Origin: Solidesulfovibrio carbinolicus
GTDB taxonomy: Bacteria; Desulfobacterota; Desulfovibrionia; Desulfovibrionales; Desulfovibrionaceae
Direction of reading: 5' to 3'
Length of the DNA stretch: 64,000 nt
NCBI RefSeq assembly: GCF_004135975.1
Contig: NZ_CP026538.1
Coordinates: 1,798,001 to 1,862,000 of the forward strand
Shown here: piece by piece, positions 25,963-34,606 of the stretch
How positions within the stretch are numbered: the stretch's first letter is position 1
How the letters are laid out: each line of letters begins with the position of its first letter
Notes under the pieces: model-generated
What the model was told of the DNA's origin: nothing
The model's input: the letters and a program-made list of their open reading frames with translations, nothing else
The model's database searches: none
Translations under genes and position numbers: made by a program

Positions 25963-26472
25963 ATGCTGTCGCCGACCATGGAAAAGGCGCTTAACGATCA
26001 GGTGCATTGGGAGCTCTATTCCGCCTACCTCTATGTCTCCATGGCCACCTACTTCGAGGACAAGGGCCTCATGGGCTTCGCCAATTGGATGCATGTCCAG
26101 GATCAGGAAGAGAAGTTCCACGCCCAGAAGTTCTACAACTACATCGTGGAACGAGGCGGCCGGGTGATCCTGCAGGCCATCGAAGCGCCGCCCCACGACT
26201 GGGCCTCGCCCCTGGCCGTGTTCCAGGACGCGCTGGAGCATGAAGAGGGCGTCACCGCCCGCATCTACAGGCTCATGGACCTGGCCCTGGAAGAGCGCGA
26301 CCATGCCACGGCCTCGTTCCTCAAGTGGTTCATCGACGAGCAGGTGGAGGAGGAGGCCAGCGTGGCCGACGTCATCGCCAAGCTCAAGCTCGTGGACCAG
26401 ACCCCGGGCGGGGCGTTCATGCTCGACAAGGATTTGGCGACCCGGGTGTTCACGCCCCCGACCAACGCCTGA
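25963..26472 (+). CDS. ftnA: Ferritin (non-haem, FtnA type)
   Basis: A 169-residue four-helix ferritin. Ferroxidase residues are visible in the first helix (NDQVHWELYSAYLY, Glu17), in FHAQKFYNYIVERGG after QDQEEKFH, and in EEGVTARIYRLMDLALEERDHATASFLKWFIDEQVEEE. It oxidises and stores iron in a 24-mer shell. The length is normal. It is the second gene of the dfx operon, followed by a strong terminator. Confidence 0.95.
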   Translation: MLSPTMEKALNDQVHWELYSAYLYVSMATYFEDKGLMGFANWMHVQDQEEKFHAQKFYNYIVERGGRVILQAIEAPPHDWASPLAVFQDALEHEEGVTARIYRLMDLALEERDHATASFLKWFIDEQVEEEASVADVIAKLKLVDQTPGGAFMLDKDLATRVFTPPTNA

Positions 26473-26498
26473 TCGAATCCCGCGCCAAACGGCGCAAC

Positions 26499-26533
26499 GG
26501 CCGCCCGCGCCAGCGCGGGCGGCCCTCCTTTTT
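26499..26533 (+). terminator. Intrinsic terminator after ferritin
   Basis: A 12-bp perfect stem GGCCGCCCGCGC / GCGCGGGCGGCC with a 2-nt nominal loop, followed by CTCCTTTTT. Its last four bases also start an alternative hairpin GGCCCTCC / GGAGGGCC (26521-26542) that ends just before the korA ribosome site, so the two structures are mutually exclusive. Confidence 0.85.
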
Positions 26534-26554
26534 CGGAGGGCCAAGGAGTTCCGC

Positions 26555-28249
26555 ATGGCTCGATCTTCCGTCAACGTGGTCATCGGCGGCGAGGCCGGAC
26601 AAGGGCTTGTCACCATCGGCGAGTTTCTTTCCCGGGCGCTGACGCGCGCCGGCTACGCCATCTGCGTGACCCAGGACTACATGTCGCGCATCCGGGGCGG
26701 CCACAACACCTTTGCCGTGCGCATCGACCCGGTCGCCGTCGCCGCGCCGGACGAAGCCATTGATCTGCTTGTGGCCCTTTCCGCCGACACCCTGGACATC
26801 CACCGTGGCGACCTGTCCCCGCGCGCCCTGGTGTTGGCCGACGCGGCCGTCGGCCTTGGCGGCCTGCCCGGCCTGGCCGTCCCCTATAAAACCCTGTGCC
26901 CCAAACCGCTCTATGAAAACGTCGCCGCCCTGGGCGTGGCCGGCGCGCTGTTGTGCCTGGACGCCGCCATCTTAAGCGGCCTTGTGGCCGAGAAGTTCGT
27001 GGCCAAGGGCGAGGCGGTGGTCGCGGCCAACCTGGAGGTGCTGGCCGCCGCCATGGACTGGGCCAAGGGACAGGAGGCGACATTTGCCTGTCTGGCCCCG
27101 CCGACGCTCGGGCCGGGGCGGCTCATGCTCCACGGCAACGAGGCCATCGCCTTGGGCGCGCTGGCTGCCGGGGTCAATTTTTCGTCGTTTTATCCCATGA
27201 CGCCGGGAACATCCGTCATCCAGACGCTCATTGACCAGGCCGACGCCATGGGCGTGACCGTGGAGCAGGCCGAGGACGAGATCGCGGCCGTGGTCATGGC
27301 CGTGGGCGCGTCCTATGCCGGGGCGCGGCCGCTGGTTTCCACCTCGGGCGGCGGCTTTGCCCTGATGACCGAGGGCGTGTCGCTTGCCGCCATGCTCGAA
27401 ACGCCGGTGACCGTCGTGGTGGCCCAGCGGCCAGGCCCGGCCACGGGATTGCCCACCCGCACCGAGCAGGCCGACCTCGATCTTGTGCTGTACGCCGGCC
27501 ACGGCGAGTTCCCCCGGGCGATATTTGCTCCGGGCGACGTTTCCCAGTGCTTCCATCTGGCCCACCTGGCCGTGGACACGGCCGAGCGGTTTCAGTCGCC
27601 GGTTTTTGTGCTCACCGACCAGTTCCTGGCCGATTCCTTTCGCGACGTGCCCCCCTTCGACCTGGCCGCCCTGCCGGCCGTGGCCCGGCCCCTGACCACG
27701 GTGGACGACCCGGCCGGCTATGTGCGCTACGCCGTCACCGACTCCGGCGTTTCGCCGCGCTTGCTGCCGGGCTTCACCGAGGCGACGGTGGTCCTGGACA
27801 GCGACGAACACACCCAGGACGGCCATATCACCGAGGATCTGGCCGTGCGCGTGGCCATGCAGGACAAGCGGATGCGCAAGCTCACCGGGCTGACGGCGGC
27901 GGCCCTGCCGCCGGACCTTGTGGGCGAGGCCGAAGGAGCCACGCTGCTGGCCTGCTGGGGCTCGACCCTGGGCGCGGCCCTGGAAGCGGCCGAGAGCCTG
28001 CGCCAAGCCGGGGAGCCGGCCTGCGTGCTCCATTTCAGCCAGGTCTATCCCCTGGTCGGCCAATGCTTCCTGCCGATCCTGGCCAAGGCCCGGCGCACGG
28101 TGATGGTGGAAGGGAATTACTCCGGCCAACTGGCCAGCCTGATCCGGCGCGAAACCGGCTACGTCTTTGACGCCCGCGTCGCCCGCTACGACGGACTGCC
28201 CTTTACGGCCGCTTTTATCCTGTCCAAGCTCCGGGAGGCCACGGCATGA
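26555..28249 (+). CDS. korA: 2-oxoacid:ferredoxin oxidoreductase, fused gamma-alpha subunit (KorA type)
   Basis: A 564-residue protein. Residues 1-180 are the gamma (CoA-binding) domain (VVIGGEAGQGLVTIGEFLSRAL, MSRIRGGHNTFAVRI). The alpha domain follows (GNEAIALGALAAGVNFSSFYPMTPGTS to about 560). With KorB it decarboxylates a 2-oxoacid, most likely 2-oxoglutarate, to the acyl-CoA and reduced ferredoxin. The ATG at 26555 has AAGGAG six bases upstream; the open frame continues upstream within ferritin but that is out-of-frame overlap. No delta (ferredoxin) subunit is linked, so the enzyme is the two-gene type. Confidence 0.92.
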   Translation: MARSSVNVVIGGEAGQGLVTIGEFLSRALTRAGYAICVTQDYMSRIRGGHNTFAVRIDPVAVAAPDEAIDLLVALSADTLDIHRGDLSPRALVLADAAVGLGGLPGLAVPYKTLCPKPLYENVAALGVAGALLCLDAAILSGLVAEKFVAKGEAVVAANLEVLAAAMDWAKGQEATFACLAPPTLGPGRLMLHGNEAIALGALAAGVNFSSFYPMTPGTSVIQTLIDQADAMGVTVEQAEDEIAAVVMAVGASYAGARPLVSTSGGGFALMTEGVSLAAMLETPVTVVVAQRPGPATGLPTRTEQADLDLVLYAGHGEFPRAIFAPGDVSQCFHLAHLAVDTAERFQSPVFVLTDQFLADSFRDVPPFDLAALPAVARPLTTVDDPAGYVRYAVTDSGVSPRLLPGFTEATVVLDSDEHTQDGHITEDLAVRVAMQDKRMRKLTGLTAAALPPDLVGEAEGATLLACWGSTLGAALEAAESLRQAGEPACVLHFSQVYPLVGQCFLPILAKARRTVMVEGNYSGQLASLIRRETGYVFDARVARYDGLPFTAAFILSKLREATA

Positions 28250-29085
28250 CCGACGCCAATCCTTACGGCGAATTCGAAACGGCCTGGTGCCCCGGCTGCG
28301 GCAATTTCGCCATCCGCAAGGCCATGGTGGCGGCACTGATGGAACTGGGCCTGCCGCCTCACAACGTGGTCTTTTCCACCGGCATCGGCCAGGCGGCCAA
28401 GGCCCCGCACTACATCCGCGTCAACCTCATAAACGGCCTGCATGGCCGCAGCCTGCCGGCGGCCACGGGCGTCAAGCTGGCCAACCCCGAGCTGGCCGTT
28501 TTCGCCGAGTCCGGCGACGGCTGTTCCTACGGCGAGGGCGGCAACCACTTCCTGGCTGCCATCCGGCGCAACATCGACCTCACCTACGTGGTCCACAACA
28601 ATCAGATCTACGGCCTGACCAAGGGCCAGGCCAGCCCGACCACGCCCAAGGGGCAAAAAACCAAGACCCAGCCCCATGGCGCGCCCTCGGAAGCCTTCAA
28701 TCCCGTGGCCGTGGCCGTGACCATGGGCGCGGGCTTCGTGGCCCGGGGCTTTGCCGGCGAAGTGGAGCATCTGGCCGGACTCATCGCCGCCGCCGCGCGC
28801 CATCCGGGCTTTTCGCTGGTGGACGTGCTGCAGCCCTGCGTGTCCTTTAACAAGGTCAACACCTATGCCTGGTACAAGGAACGCTGCTACAGGCTTGGCG
28901 ACGACCATGACCCCACGAACCGCCAGGCGGCGTTGGACAGGGCTTTGGAGTGGGGCGAGCGCATTCCCCTGGGCGTTTTGTGGCGAAGCGACCGGCCGGC
29001 CTTTGGCCCCATGCCGACCGGGCCGTTGGCCGTCCGGGAGCCGGACCTGAAAACCCTTTCCGGCATCCTGGCCGGATACGCCTGA
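28246..29085 (+). CDS. korB: 2-oxoacid:ferredoxin oxidoreductase, beta subunit (TPP-binding, KorB type)
   Basis: A 279-residue beta subunit with CPGCG at Cys15/Cys18 (cluster ligands with later cysteines) and the thiamine-pyrophosphate motif GDG (90-92) continuing to NHF and, further on, NNQIYGLTKGQASPTTP. The ATG overlaps the korA TGA by four bases, giving a 1:1 coupled pair. Substrate specificity (2-oxoglutarate versus other 2-oxoacids) is inferred from overall resemblance to KorB. Confidence 0.92.
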   Translation: MTDANPYGEFETAWCPGCGNFAIRKAMVAALMELGLPPHNVVFSTGIGQAAKAPHYIRVNLINGLHGRSLPAATGVKLANPELAVFAESGDGCSYGEGGNHFLAAIRRNIDLTYVVHNNQIYGLTKGQASPTTPKGQKTKTQPHGAPSEAFNPVAVAVTMGAGFVARGFAGEVEHLAGLIAAAARHPGFSLVDVLQPCVSFNKVNTYAWYKERCYRLGDDHDPTNRQAALDRALEWGERIPLGVLWRSDRPAFGPMPTGPLAVREPDLKTLSGILAGYA

Positions 29086-29292
29086 TCGGCCGGTGGCCAG
29101 GCAAGGGCCACGCTTGACCCGTTTTGGAGCATGTGTGGAAGCATATGGCTGATTTTCGCGGCCCGTGGACAGGCATGGGCGAGATGGGGCGGCAGGACGC
29201 CGGGCAGACTGCCGAAGGATGGCCGGGCGGCGGTCGCCGCGATGTTTGTCCCTGCCTTGAGCATTGACCCAACACGCCAGGAGACGGCGGGC

Positions 29293-30036
29293 ATGAACGT
29301 AAATCTCAAGTTCTTCTTGAAAGACACCATCCGCAAGATGGTGGATTTTTCCAAGACCGCCCAGAACCGGGGTCTGCCGCCGCCGCCGTTGCAAAAGCCC
29401 TATCCCCTGGGGGCGGAGCTGATCCGGCTGGCCGGGCCGGGGCAGTGGCAGGGGGTGCGCGATGTGCCCGTGGCCCAGGCCATGGCGGCGCGCAAATCCC
29501 ACCGCAGCTTTCGCCAGGAGCTTTTCACCCAGGACGAGCTGGGGTTTCTCCTGTGGGCCACCCAGGGCCTGCGCAAGTCCCCGGGGCTGACCGGGGGGCT
29601 TCGCACCGTGCCCTCGGCCGGCTGCCGCCACGCCTTTGAAACCTATGTCGCCATTTACCGCGTCCAGGGCCTCGACCCCGGCGTCTACCGCTATTTGCCC
29701 ATCGAACATGCGCTGATCGAAGCGGTTACGGTGGAAGATCTGGAAGAGGAGGTGGCCATGGCTTCCTTCAACCAGGGCTTTGTGTCGCGGGGGGCGGCCA
29801 CGTTTATCTGGACGGCTGTGCCGGCGCGCATGGAGTGGCGCTACGGCGAGGCGTCCTACAAGGTCATGGCCCTGGACGCCGGCCATGTCTGCCAGAACCT
29901 CTATCTGGCCTGCGAGGCCGTGGGGGCCGGAACCTGCGCCATAGCCGCCTATGACCAGGAAGCCTTTGACGCCATGCTGGGCTTGGACGGCGAAACGGAA
30001 TTCACCATCTATCTCGCTCCGGTCGGCAAGGTCTGA
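29293..30036 (+). CDS. Nitroreductase-fold oxidoreductase (SagB-type)
   Basis: A 247-residue FMN-fold protein. Family features are AARKSHRSFRQELFTQDELGFLLWATQG (phosphate-contact RxSxR region), PSAGCRHAFETYVAIYRV, LDPGVYRYLP, and DAGHVCQNLYLACEAVGAGTCAI. SagB-type enzymes oxidise azolines in peptide modification, but many standalone members have unknown substrates. No precursor peptide or cyclodehydratase is nearby. The ATG at 29293 has AGGAG about 9 bp upstream. It is 32 bp upstream of a DsrE-like gene. Confidence 0.82.
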   Translation: MNVNLKFFLKDTIRKMVDFSKTAQNRGLPPPPLQKPYPLGAELIRLAGPGQWQGVRDVPVAQAMAARKSHRSFRQELFTQDELGFLLWATQGLRKSPGLTGGLRTVPSAGCRHAFETYVAIYRVQGLDPGVYRYLPIEHALIEAVTVEDLEEEVAMASFNQGFVSRGAATFIWTAVPARMEWRYGEASYKVMALDAGHVCQNLYLACEAVGAGTCAIAAYDQEAFDAMLGLDGETEFTIYLAPVGKV

Positions 30037-30068
30037 CCCGGGCGGCAACGGCGATTTCGGAGGAAAAA

Positions 30069-30419
30069 GTGGAGAAAAAAGTCGTGCTGTTCGCCTTTCG
30101 CGGCGACGTGTCCTGTTTCGTGCATGTGCTGTTAAACGCCATCGATTATCGGGAACGCGGCTACGAGGCCAAGGTGGTGCTGGAAGGCGAGGCCACCAAG
30201 CTGGTGGCCGTTTTGTCCAAGGCCGAGCACCCCATGCACGGCCTTTTCGAAAAAACCAAGGGGCAAGGGCTTTTTGCCGGGGCCTGCCGGGCCTGTTCGC
30301 ACCAGCTCGGCAGCCAGGAGGCTTGCGTGGCCGAAGGGCTGACGCTGCTTGACGACATGCACGGCCACCCGGGCATGGGGCGGTATACGGAAGAGGGCTA
30401 CACGATCCTTATTTTTTAG
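30069..30419 (+). CDS. DsrE/DsrF-like small protein with conserved cysteines
   Basis: A 116-residue protein starting with GTG (GGAGGA six bases upstream). The fold resembles the DsrE/YchN family (KKVVLFAFRGDVSCFVHVLLNAIDY, then YEAKVVLEGEATKLV). Cys73, Cys76 and Cys86 (GACRACSHQLGSQEACVAEG) could carry a persulfide or bind a metal. Such proteins handle sulfur transfer, fitting a sulfate reducer. It lies just after the SagB-type gene and ahead of a bidirectional terminator. Exact partner unknown. Confidence 0.75.
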   Translation: MEKKVVLFAFRGDVSCFVHVLLNAIDYRERGYEAKVVLEGEATKLVAVLSKAEHPMHGLFEKTKGQGLFAGACRACSHQLGSQEACVAEGLTLLDDMHGHPGMGRYTEEGYTILIF

Positions 30420-30444
30420 GCCCAAACAGCGACACGAACGATTC

Positions 30445-30468
30445 GGGGCGGCCCAAACGGGCCGCCCC
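30445..30468. terminator. Bidirectional terminator between the DsrE-like gene and mutL
   Basis: GGGGCGGCCC / GGGCCGCCCC, a 10-bp stem with loop AAAC, placed 25 bp after the rightward stop and 4 bp after the mutL stop. T-rich sequence follows on the plus strand (CTCTCATTTCTT). Confidence 0.75.
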
Positions 30469-30471
30469 CTC

Positions 30472-32685
30472 TCATTTCTTGCGCTTGAACATCTTCTCCA
30501 TCTCGCGCCGGCCAAAGCGCACCGTCACCGGCCGGCCGTGGGGGCAGTAGTCGCGGTCCGGGGCCGTGGCCCACTGGGATAAAAGCGCCACGGCTTCGTC
30601 GGCGGTGAGTTTTGTGCCGGCCTTGATCGCTGTTTTGCAGCTCATGAGAATCCACAAATCCTGCAAGGACTTGGACTGGCCGGCCAAGGCGGCGCGCAGG
30701 TACTCCTTGGCCTGGCCCACGGTCAGCTCCGGCGGCGCGCCGGTGATGGCGGCCATGCCCGGACGCGGCGTGTCCACGACAAAGCCCATGGAGCGCAATT
30801 CGGTGAAGAGCTTTTGCAGCCGGGCCTGCTCGGACGGGTGCAGCGTCAGTTCCACGGGCATGCCCAGGGGCCGGCTGTGGCCGCGCCGGCCGGCCGCTTC
30901 CCGGGCGGCGTAGATGACGCGCTCGTGGGCGGCGTGCTGGTCCACCAGCACCAGCTCCCCGCCGGTGTCCACGATGAGATAGGTGTCGTCGAACTGGCCC
31001 AGGTAGCGCATGTCCGGCGGCAGGGCCGGTTCCAGTTCTTCCATGGTCCTAGCGCGAAGGGGCGCGCCGGTCTCGGCCCCGTCGTCCTCCTGGGCGGCCT
31101 CGGCGGCGGCCCGGCGGGCCACGGCCGGCGGATCGAAATGGCGGGCCGGTCCCTGGCGCGGGGCCGGAGCTTCGGCCACGCCATGCCCGGAGGACCGGGC
31201 CGGCCAGGCCCCCGGGGCCGCCGTCTGGCCCGACATGTCCCGGGCCGCCGCCGGCGACGGCGCGAAGCGGTTCGGCTCCCGGCCAAAGGTGTGGGCCGCG
31301 TCCTGGTCCGGTCGCCGGCCATGGGGCTGGTGCGCCGCCCTGCCCGGGCCTTGGTCCGCCAGCGGGGCGGCCGGCCGGGACGTTGGCCGGCCGGCCGCGC
31401 CGCCCGCAGTTTGGCCCGCCGTCTGGGCCGCGCCCTCGGGCGGGGCCAGGGGCGGCAGGGTTTCGTCAAAGGAGCTGCTGCTGAGGAGTCGCGGATCGCC
31501 GGCCAAGGGCGCGCGTTCCCGCACGGACTGGCCCGAAGGCGTGGTCTCATGGGGCGAGGGCGCGCCGGCCCGGCCAAGTTCCTCGAAAAAGTCGCGGCGG
31601 CTGGCGAATTTCGGCGGCTCGGCCCCGGCCTTGACCCAGGGTTCCGGGGCCGGGACCGTGCGGTGGACGAGCGCCTTGTCCAGGGCCGCGCCCACGGCCC
31701 GGCGCAGGGTCAGGAACACGGCCTGCTCGTCGCGGAAACGCACCTCGGTCTTGGCCGGATGCACGTTGACGTCGAGGTCGGCCGGGTCGAGTTCGAGAAA
31801 AATGACGGCTTGCGGGTATTCCCGGGCTAAAAGCCGTCCCTTGTAGGCCTCGCGCACGGCGGCCAGCAGCACCCGGTCCAGGACCGGCCGGCCGTTGACG
31901 TAGAAATACATCCGGTCGGCCTTGCCCTGGGCGCGCAGCGGCTTGCCGAGAACGCCGTGGACTTTGGCCCCGGCGGCGTCGCTGGAAAATTCGAAGAGAT
32001 CCTCGGTGACGGCCGGCGGCCAGAAGGCGGCCAGCCGGGCGGGCAGGGTCTGGCCGGCCGGAAAGCGCAGGGCCGTGCGGCCGCCCACGGTCAGCTTGAA
32101 GGCGACATCGAGCCTGGCCAGGGCCGCCCGGCAAAAAAGCTCGGTGGCCCGCTTGGTCTCCACGGCCTCGGATTTGAGGAACTTGAGCCGGGCCGGCACG
32201 GCGGCAAAAAGGTCGCGCACTTCGATGCGCGTGCCCTGGGCCACGGCGGCCGGGCCGCGCTCGGTGAGGCGGCCGTTTTCCACGGCCACAAACGCCCCTT
32301 CCTCGAAAGCCTCGTGGCGCGAGCTGATCCGAAACCGCGACACCGAGGCGATGCTCGGCAGGGCCTCGCCGCGAAAGCCGAAGCTGCCGATACGCTCCAG
32401 TTCGTCGATGGAGGCGATTTTGCTCGTGGCGTGGCGGGTCAGCGCCAGGGGCAGCTCTTCGGGAGTCATGCCGCAGCCGTCGTCGCTGACAATGACGGCG
32501 GTGCGGCCGCCGCCGTCGATGGCCGCCTCGATGCGGCTGGCCCCGGCGTCGAGGCTGTTTTCCACAAGTTCCTTGAGCACGCTGGCCGGCCGTTCCACCA
32601 CCTCGCCGGCGGCGATCTGGTTTTGCAGTTCCGGGGGCAGCACGCGGATGGTGCGATGGGTCGTCGAAGCTGTCATGGGGGCCAT
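30472..32685 (-). CDS. mutL: DNA mismatch repair protein MutL
   Basis: A protein of about 737 residues. The GHKL ATPase domain (about 1-220) has IAAGEVVERPASVLKELVENSLDAG, DDGCGM and GFRGEALPSIASV. The transducer domain follows to about 330. A long Ala/Pro/Arg-rich linker (about 340-530) is unusually large. The C-terminal domain has nuclease-type motifs DQHAAHERV, SCKTAIKAG and CPHGRP, so it is probably an endonuclease-type MutL, although the last Glu of DQHA(X)2E(X)4E is Ala. The start is uncertain (32685 or 32676); neither has a strong ribosome site. No mutS is linked. Confidence 0.93.
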   Translation of the reverse strand: MAPMTASTTHRTIRVLPPELQNQIAAGEVVERPASVLKELVENSLDAGASRIEAAIDGGGRTAVIVSDDGCGMTPEELPLALTRHATSKIASIDELERIGSFGFRGEALPSIASVSRFRISSRHEAFEEGAFVAVENGRLTERGPAAVAQGTRIEVRDLFAAVPARLKFLKSEAVETKRATELFCRAALARLDVAFKLTVGGRTALRFPAGQTLPARLAAFWPPAVTEDLFEFSSDAAGAKVHGVLGKPLRAQGKADRMYFYVNGRPVLDRVLLAAVREAYKGRLLAREYPQAVIFLELDPADLDVNVHPAKTEVRFRDEQAVFLTLRRAVGAALDKALVHRTVPAPEPWVKAGAEPPKFASRRDFFEELGRAGAPSPHETTPSGQSVRERAPLAGDPRLLSSSSFDETLPPLAPPEGAAQTAGQTAGGAAGRPTSRPAAPLADQGPGRAAHQPHGRRPDQDAAHTFGREPNRFAPSPAAARDMSGQTAAPGAWPARSSGHGVAEAPAPRQGPARHFDPPAVARRAAAEAAQEDDGAETGAPLRARTMEELEPALPPDMRYLGQFDDTYLIVDTGGELVLVDQHAAHERVIYAAREAAGRRGHSRPLGMPVELTLHPSEQARLQKLFTELRSMGFVVDTPRPGMAAITGAPPELTVGQAKEYLRAALAGQSKSLQDLWILMSCKTAIKAGTKLTADEAVALLSQWATAPDRDYCPHGRPVTVRFGRREMEKMFKRKK

Positions 32686-32785
32686 ATACGATCTTTCGCC
32701 GTCCCAGGCCACCCGCTCGTTTCGACTGGAAAAACGCCGGCGTCGGGGGTAGATGGGCGGGTGTCCCATGCAAAAGGAGCCGACC

Positions 32786-33913
32786 ATGCCCATCGAGCAT
32801 AATTACCTGCGCACCCGGATACGCACGGAAAACATCGTCGCCAACTATACGCGCCTGCGCGCCCAGGGCGGTCAGGTCGTCAGCGTCATCAAGGCCGACG
32901 CCTACGGCCACGGGCTTCTCGAAACGGCCACGGCCCTGGCCGGGGCCGGTTGCGAGAGCTTTGCCGTGGGTTCGGCGGCCGAGGGCGCGGCCCTGCGCGA
33001 TGCCGGCTGCACGGCGGAAATCATTTCACTCCTTGGTCCGGTGCTGCCCGAGGACGAGCAGCTGATCATCGAAAAAAATCTCGTGCCCTTCATGCACGAT
33101 TTCGACCAGCTGTCCCGGCTGGCCGCGACCTGCACCCGGCTTGGCCGGTCGGCCAAGGTGGCGCTGAAGTTCGACACCGGCATGGCCCGGCTGGGGTTCG
33201 TGGAGGCCGACGCGCCCAAACTCGCCGAGATGCTGTGCGCTTCGCCCTGCATCGAGGTGGTCATGGTCAGCTCCCATCTGGCCACGGCCGACGATCCGGG
33301 TGCCTTCGAATTCGTGGCCGAGCAGGGGGCGCGCTTTGCCCGCATCTGCCAGACCCTGCGCCACGGCGGGCTGACGTTTCGGGCCTCGCTGTGCAACTCC
33401 GCCGGCATCCTGGCCCATGCCGGGGCCATCGGCTTCGACGCCCGCCGGGCCGGCATCGCGCTCTACGGCGTCAATCCCTTTGCCGGCAGCGCCCGCGAGG
33501 CCCTTGGCCACGGCTTGCTCCCGGCCATGGAGACCGTGACCCGCATCGTCTCGGTCCACGACCTGCCGCGCGGGGCCTCCATCAGCTACGGCCGCACCTA
33601 CGTGGCCGAGCGCGACATGCGGGTGGCCATCGTGGCCGCCGGCTACGCCGACGCCTACAGCCGGGGGCTGTCCAACAAGGGCTTCATGTGCCTGGCCGGC
33701 CGGCGCGTGCCCATCCTGGGCCGGGTGTGCATGCAGCTCACGGCCGTGGATGTCTCGGGCCTTGATGCCGTGCGGCCCGGCGACGCCATCCATCTGCTTG
33801 GCGGCGAGGGACCGGGCGCGGTCACGGCCGACGACCTGGCCCTGTGGTGGGGCACCATCCCCTACGAGGTTTTCTGCCTGCTGGGGCTTAATCCCCGGGA
33901 ATATGTCGCCTAA
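32786..33913 (+). CDS. alr: Alanine racemase (PLP-dependent)
   Basis: A 375-residue enzyme. The PLP lysine is Lys36 in VIKADAYGHG. The catalytic Tyr region is ASISYGRTYVAERDMRVAIVAAGYADAYSRGLSN, with RVCMQLTAVDVSG near the C-terminus. It supplies D-alanine for peptidoglycan. The ATG at 32786 has AAAAGGAG upstream; an upstream in-frame ATG at 32753 lacks a site. It is divergent from mutL and followed by a glycosylase gene. Confidence 0.95.
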   Translation: MPIEHNYLRTRIRTENIVANYTRLRAQGGQVVSVIKADAYGHGLLETATALAGAGCESFAVGSAAEGAALRDAGCTAEIISLLGPVLPEDEQLIIEKNLVPFMHDFDQLSRLAATCTRLGRSAKVALKFDTGMARLGFVEADAPKLAEMLCASPCIEVVMVSSHLATADDPGAFEFVAEQGARFARICQTLRHGGLTFRASLCNSAGILAHAGAIGFDARRAGIALYGVNPFAGSAREALGHGLLPAMETVTRIVSVHDLPRGASISYGRTYVAERDMRVAIVAAGYADAYSRGLSNKGFMCLAGRRVPILGRVCMQLTAVDVSGLDAVRPGDAIHLLGGEGPGAVTADDLALWWGTIPYEVFCLLGLNPREYVA

Positions 33914-33955
33914 GCGTCGTTTCGGTCATCAACCGAGGCAACAGGGCATCCGGCC

Positions 33956-34606
33956 ATGAAGCGCCAAACCCTTTTTCTCAACATGTACGGGGCCATGCTC
34001 GACGCCATGGGCCCAAGCGGCTGGTGGCCGGCCAAGACGCCCTTGGAGATGGCCGTGGGTGCGATCCTGACCCAGAACACCAACTGGCAGGGCGCGGCCA
34101 AGGCCGTGGCCGGACTGCGCGAGGCCGGGCTGCTCGATCCTTACGCCCTGCACGCCGCCAGCCTGGAAACCGTGGCCGAGCGCATCCGGCCGGCCGGGCA
34201 TTTCCGGGTCAAGGCCGGGCGGCTCAAAAACCTCATGGCGCTTATCGTGGAGGAGCTTGGCGGCGACTTGACCGCCCTGGCCGGCTACGATCTCGATCAG
34301 GCCCGGGACAAGCTCTTGTCCGTCAAGGGCGTTGGCCCCGAGACCGCCGACAGTATTTTGCTCTATGGCCTGAACCTACCGGCCTTCGTGGTGGACGCCT
34401 ACACCGCCCGTATCTGCTTCCGCCACGGCCTGGCCCCCGAGGAGGCCGGCTACGACGAGCTGCGGGAGCTGTTCATGGACGCGCTGCCCGAGGACGTGGG
34501 GCTATATAACGAATTCCACGCCCTGCTGGTGCGCGTGGGCAACGCCTGGTGCCGGCCGCGCGCGCCCAAATGCGCCGCCTGTCCTTTGGAGCGTTTTTTG
34601 CAATGA
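33956..34606 (+). CDS. Endonuclease III-related DNA glycosylase (COG2231/MagIII-like HhH-GPD)
   Basis: A 216-residue HhH-GPD protein. The helix-hairpin-helix is LLSVKGVGPETADSILLYG and the catalytic Asp is in FVVDAYTAR. The position of the endonuclease III lyase lysine is Glu here, so it is probably a monofunctional glycosylase. The C-terminal cluster region has C-x6-C-x2-C but lacks the fourth Cys of endonuclease III. These features match the COG2231 group that includes 3-methyladenine glycosylase MagIII. The stop overlaps the next start (ATGA). Confidence 0.85.
   Translation: MKRQTLFLNMYGAMLDAMGPSGWWPAKTPLEMAVGAILTQNTNWQGAAKAVAGLREAGLLDPYALHAASLETVAERIRPAGHFRVKAGRLKNLMALIVEELGGDLTALAGYDLDQARDKLLSVKGVGPETADSILLYGLNLPAFVVDAYTARICFRHGLAPEEAGYDELRELFMDALPEDVGLYNEFHALLVRVGNAWCRPRAPKCAACPLERFLQ

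Noticed and set aside
24154-26616. 820-codon leftward frame covering ferritin and desulfoferrodoxin
   Set aside because: It runs through genes identified by metal-ligand residues on the other strand and overlaps the FlgO-like gene out of frame.
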